From an uncultured Collinsella sp. (GTDB taxonomy: Bacteria > Actinomycetota > Coriobacteriia > Coriobacteriales > Coriobacteriaceae): a stretch of DNA of 52,022 nt. A model generated the notes under the pieces. That model had not been told where the DNA came from. It saw nothing but the letters and a program-made list of their open reading frames with translations, and did not search any database. Within the stretch, counting starts at the first letter, position 1, and the number at the start of each line of letters is the position of its first letter. Positions 48,860 through 52,022 of the stretch are shown here, piece by piece. Both the position numbers and the translations under genes were made by a program. Location of the stretch: positions 1 through 52,022 of the forward strand of contig CABSYW010000017.1 of the NCBI GenBank assembly GCA_902482035.1, given 5' to 3'.

Positions 48860-51082
48860 ATGAATATGCTCAAAATCTCGAAGGCGATCTTTAGGTCGCT
48901 TCTCTCCTCCAGGTCGCTCTGTGTTGTCGTTGTTGCGTTGATGGTTCTTTGTGCTCTGCCCGTCTTCAGGAGCGCGGCTGGCATCGACGGACGGGTCGAA
49001 TACCTCGAGTCGGGAATAACCCGTGTTGAGCAGGAATTGTCAGCATCCTATGCGGATGCGCTTGTGAATGCGGGGGAGGACGGTGTCTATACCTCTTCAT
49101 CAAGCATGCCCGCGCTTCTGTACCCTCTTGCCGCGGGACGTCTTATCTTGGCACCGCTCTCTTCCCTACTTCCGTTTCTGCAGATATCGGATGGAGAGTA
49201 CACCTATTATGACGGATCGAAGGAGTACTTGCTATGGGTCGCAACGGCCGTTGCCGTCTCGTTCCTTGCCGCGCGTCTTAACAAACGTGAAAAGCTCATC
49301 ATCCAGGCACCGATGGGCGAGCTGGGTAGACTTGTTGCATCGAGCGTATGGGCGAGTGTTTTTGCAATGCTTGCCGTCCTCGCCATCAATCTTCCAGGGA
49401 TAATCGCCGCGCTTGTGAAGAATGGCCCGGGCTCGCCGTTCTATCCGATAGGCTACATTCAATATGCGACTCCGGTTATCAAACCGGCTTGGCTGGTGTT
49501 CGCGCAGACGGCCATCTTGCAATTCTTGGTGGCAGCGTTCATCTCGCTTGTCGTTCACCTTGCCGTGAAGATTGCCAATAACCCTACGCTTGGAATCGTG
49601 TTCGTATGTGCCCTGATGGGGGTGACGATGGTTCCCGGGTATTACGGAAGATCCATCGCTTTACGTGAGTTCGCCCTGTTGAATCCCCTTACGTATGCGG
49701 ACACTGAGTTGACCGTCGGCGCCTATAGCCCGTACCCGACAACGCAGATAGTGAATCTGCCTGGACTTTGCTTCGAGCGTGGCGCGATTGCCCTCGTATG
49801 CGCAATCGGGATCGAGGTGCTGGCAATTAGTCTGCTTTGCGTTGCTGGGAAGAGCGGCTGCGCGTGCCCGATATCCCCGATTTGTCTTGAGAGAGGTTCC
49901 TTCACTGCATCGAGAACGGCAACTCGTTCGAGCGCTTGTGCCTCCGCCGTTGCATACGTAAGAACGATGGGGAAACTGCTCCTGCGTTCTCCTACCCTCG
50001 CCGTATGCGCGATTGCAATGTCGACGACGATGCTGGCCCCGGCTCTGGTCGAGATGTTTCCTGACGCTGATAACGTTTCCGCTGTTCGGTATAGGGATGG
50101 GGAGCTCCGTTCAATAGATCGGTATCTAGAGCAGAACGCTGCGAATATGGACGTCGAGGGCAAAGCGGCCCTGGAAGACATGCGGGATGCTCTTTCGGGT
50201 TTCGTGTACGCGCCTATGCCTGCGGAGGGGTTTCGAAGCCTTGCGACGTACGAGCGCGCTCGAGGTGAGCTGGGCGCGGCAGATGCGACTCTCCTGCAAT
50301 CGATCGGAATCGAGCCGGAGACTCCTTCTCGTGCGGAGGCGCGCGCCCTTCTGCTTGAGTCGATCGCGAGCTTGCCGGACCCCAAGGTTTACGAGTTAAG
50401 TACGAAGATGCCCCCATTAATCCTCCTTTCGTATCTCCAGGCAGCGCTTCCCTCCTTATTTTTGCTGTTGCCCGTGGTTGTCACATCGCTCGCGTGCACC
50501 CACCTGCAGTGTCGTTCCCTTCTGGTTCTCCAGATCCCCGCAACAGCGCATGTGCGTTTTCTGACGGCTGTTGCGCTGGCTCTCCTGCTTGGCTTGGTGC
50601 TGCTTTTGGTGTCGATGGTTCCCGCTGTCGTTGTGTCCGTGATTAAGAACGGTGCGGGTGGATCGGAGTATCCCGTCGCTCTCATTCGGGCGGGAGCTTC
50701 GACAACGTCCATGGTGGGGGAGGCGGTGTTGTGCAGTATTCCGTTGCTGGTCATGGCATACGGCGTGATTTCCGTCGTCGCTGCGTTGACAGCAGCGATT
50801 AGCCGCAACCCCGTTGTCACCGGAATGGTTTGCGCGGTTCTCTTGGTGTTGGGTTCGTTGAGCGCTCATGTTGAAAGCGTGGGCATGGGCGTCGCGCTGC
50901 TGGCTCCATTCGCCTCGTTTGATCCCGCTTCCCAGGTGGGGACGATTGGGTTCCTTGGGCGAGGGACGAACGCGATGCCTTTTGGAGAGGTCGTCGGCGC
51001 ATCGGGCGCTCTGCTGGTGGTCTTGGGCGCCGTATCTCCGTTGATGGTGCGCCTGAGTGTTCCAAAGATCGAAAGGGGATGA
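48860..51082 (+). CDS. ABC exporter permease, internally duplicated (two permease halves in one chain)
   Basis: 740 residues. Each half has an N-terminal span, a short acidic extracellular segment and five or so further spans. Half 1 (about 1-340) has VKNGPGSPFYPIGYIQ and KIANNPTLGIVFVCALMG. Half 2 (about 375-740) has VIKNGAGGSEYPVALIRAGA and AAISRNPVVTGMVCAVLLV at the matching places. A hydrophilic linker with Cys lies at about 340-370. So one gene could make the full membrane part of an exporter. ATG 48860 is favoured by TAAGG; ATG 48842 is possible. Cargo unknown: peptide, lantibiotic or drug are options. The ATPase gene overlaps or abuts the end. Confidence 0.82.
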   Translation: MNMLKISKAIFRSLLSSRSLCVVVVALMVLCALPVFRSAAGIDGRVEYLESGITRVEQELSASYADALVNAGEDGVYTSSSSMPALLYPLAAGRLILAPLSSLLPFLQISDGEYTYYDGSKEYLLWVATAVAVSFLAARLNKREKLIIQAPMGELGRLVASSVWASVFAMLAVLAINLPGIIAALVKNGPGSPFYPIGYIQYATPVIKPAWLVFAQTAILQFLVAAFISLVVHLAVKIANNPTLGIVFVCALMGVTMVPGYYGRSIALREFALLNPLTYADTELTVGAYSPYPTTQIVNLPGLCFERGAIALVCAIGIEVLAISLLCVAGKSGCACPISPICLERGSFTASRTATRSSACASAVAYVRTMGKLLLRSPTLAVCAIAMSTTMLAPALVEMFPDADNVSAVRYRDGELRSIDRYLEQNAANMDVEGKAALEDMRDALSGFVYAPMPAEGFRSLATYERARGELGAADATLLQSIGIEPETPSRAEARALLLESIASLPDPKVYELSTKMPPLILLSYLQAALPSLFLLLPVVVTSLACTHLQCRSLLVLQIPATAHVRFLTAVALALLLGLVLLLVSMVPAVVVSVIKNGAGGSEYPVALIRAGASTTSMVGEAVLCSIPLLVMAYGVISVVAALTAAISRNPVVTGMVCAVLLVLGSLSAHVESVGMGVALLAPFASFDPASQVGTIGFLGRGTNAMPFGEVVGASGALLVVLGAVSPLMVRLSVPKIERG

Positions 51083-51087
51083 TCTCG

Positions 51088-51828
51088 ATGATTGACCTTC
51101 AAACGCTGACGATCTCTTATGGAAAGAAGGTGCTCGTAGATTCGGTGAACGCTGAGTTTGCCCCGGGTACGGTCTACGGTCTCGTCGCTCCGAACGGGCA
51201 TGGAAAGACGACGTTGCTGCGTGCGATGGCAGGTTTGCCGGGTCCTCGCGTGGACGGGAGCATCGTTCTGGATGAGGTGCAGGGTACGGGTGCGAGAGAG
51301 GTCCGTTCTATGATCTTCTATGCACCTGGTGAGGGGACGCTGCTGTATCCCGGATTGCGTGCGGAAGATCACCTCAAGATGGTTTGCGATATGTGGCCGC
51401 ATGCTCGCGATATCGAAGAGATAGTGGAACAAACGCAGATAGGCGAGTTCGCGAAGATGAGGATCCGCACTCTGAGCCAGGGCATGAAGCAGCAGCTTAC
51501 CCTGGCGATTGCGTATGCGACGGGCGCGCGGTACCTTCTATTAGATGAGCCCATGAACGCGCTCGACCCCAGCAGGGTGGACTTGCATTCCGAGATTCTC
51601 AGGAAGCTGGCCGATTCTGGTACGTGCATCATCATGTCATCCCACATCTTGGATTCGGTCGATAGGCTGTGCGATGAGATTCTGTTTTTGAAGGATGGGA
51701 GGCTCATTAGAAGCATTCCGCAAGATGATGCTGCGCCGAAGTCTCCTGGATCCCATTTCGCAAAGCCTGCCGGACGCGCCGAGGGTGCGCTAAGCACGTA
51801 TCGGCGACTCTACGAAAAGGGCGGGTAG
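51088..51828 (+). CDS. ABC transporter ATP-binding protein
   Basis: 246 residues. Walker A is APNGHGKTT, with His where Ala or Ser is usual. The Q-loop is replaced by a stretch around MIFYAPGEGTLL, the signature is LSQGMKQQ, Walker B YLLLDEPMNALDP, and the H-loop is SSHILDS. ATG 51088 lies 9 bases after AGGGG; ATG 51079 overlaps the permease stop (ATGA) but is too near that site. It energises the duplicated permease. The C-terminal 40 residues are hydrophilic and variable. Confidence 0.9.
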   Translation: MIDLQTLTISYGKKVLVDSVNAEFAPGTVYGLVAPNGHGKTTLLRAMAGLPGPRVDGSIVLDEVQGTGAREVRSMIFYAPGEGTLLYPGLRAEDHLKMVCDMWPHARDIEEIVEQTQIGEFAKMRIRTLSQGMKQQLTLAIAYATGARYLLLDEPMNALDPSRVDLHSEILRKLADSGTCIIMSSHILDSVDRLCDEILFLKDGRLIRSIPQDDAAPKSPGSHFAKPAGRAEGALSTYRRLYEKGG

Positions 51829-52022
51829 AAATGCAAGTTAATAATCTATGTGGTCAATATAATACCGTTGAACCCGCGTATCGATACCGTTCAGCCATTC
51901 GCCTCGCCCCCATCTTACGCATCTTCATCCGGTCTGTTACTTTTAATCTAACAATTCTTTGAGGAACGTAGGTGCTTCTGAATGTACTGTCGACTTCTTC
52001 TCAAACTAATCCTAAGAGACAA
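51829..52022 (+). other. AT-richer tail with a possible short gene start running off the window
   Basis: A TATAAT occurs at 51858-51863 with a poor -35. At 51972 a GTG after TTTGAGG opens a frame that stays open to the last base (17 codons: MLLNVLSTSSQTNPKRQ). It may be the start of a peptide or protein gene after the exporter, or chance. No terminator is seen after the ATPase gene. Confidence 0.25.

Overview
The window looks like a chromosome segment of a high-GC anaerobic gut actinobacterium of the class Coriobacteriia, most like Collinsella. The genus is inferred from gene content, codon use and gene style, not from a database search. Most genes are densely packed, strongly G/C-ending and start after clear AAGGAG-type ribosome binding sites.

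Region 1 (1-22.2 kb) is a selenium- and molybdenum-linked purine catabolism locus. Two YheO/DauR-type regulators (117-773 and 12220-12873, minus strand) each face a plus-strand gene run. The first run is NCS2 purine permease, ssnA, ygfK, a four-cluster ferredoxin and a Mo/Se xanthine dehydrogenase. The second is ygeX, ygeY, ygeW, a MocA-like nucleotidyltransferase and hyuA. The selenium/molybdenum cofactor maturation genes yqeC (minus), yqeB and xdhC follow. Together they would import purines, hydroxylate them on a Se-Mo enzyme, open the rings and deaminate or carbamoyl-transfer the fragments. YgfK and the ferredoxin are the likely electron route, because no FAD subunit (xdhB) is present. No carbamate kinase is seen. 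The two halves are separated by an IS3-type transposase relic, a set of 33-bp-spaced repeats and an unrecognised single-membrane-span protein. Several gene junctions carry large G/C-rich hairpins without U-runs.

Region 2 (22.2-33.3 kb) is the distal part of the spc and alpha ribosomal operons: rplE, rpsZ, rpsH, rplF, rplR, rpsE, rpmD, rplO, secY, adk, map, infA, rpmJ, rpsM, rpsK, rpsD, rpoA, rplQ, then truA after a strong terminator. It starts abruptly at rplE. The genes normally upstream (rplX, rplN and the S10 operon) are replaced by xdhC and a 325-bp spacer with its own promoter-like sequence. A 129-bp imperfect palindrome has inserted at the 3' end of map and supplies its stop codon.

Region 3 (33.3-46.9 kb) is housekeeping: a GT2-like protein, argR, a class A penicillin-binding protein with a repetitive tail, a U32 protein, tyrS, adenine deaminase, two HAD phosphatases, citrate synthase and an ACT-domain protein. 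The first HAD gene is bracketed by an inverted pair of 38-bp repeats, and its ribosome binding site lies inside a long hairpin.

Region 4 (46.9-52.0 kb) looks acquired. It holds the C-terminal half of a tyrosine recombinase, a small Xre-type repressor with its DUF2975 membrane partner, and a divergent ABC exporter whose permease is an internal tandem duplication in one chain. The divergent promoter region has a perfect 7-5-7 palindrome. The last 200 bp are AT-richer and may start another short gene that runs off the window.
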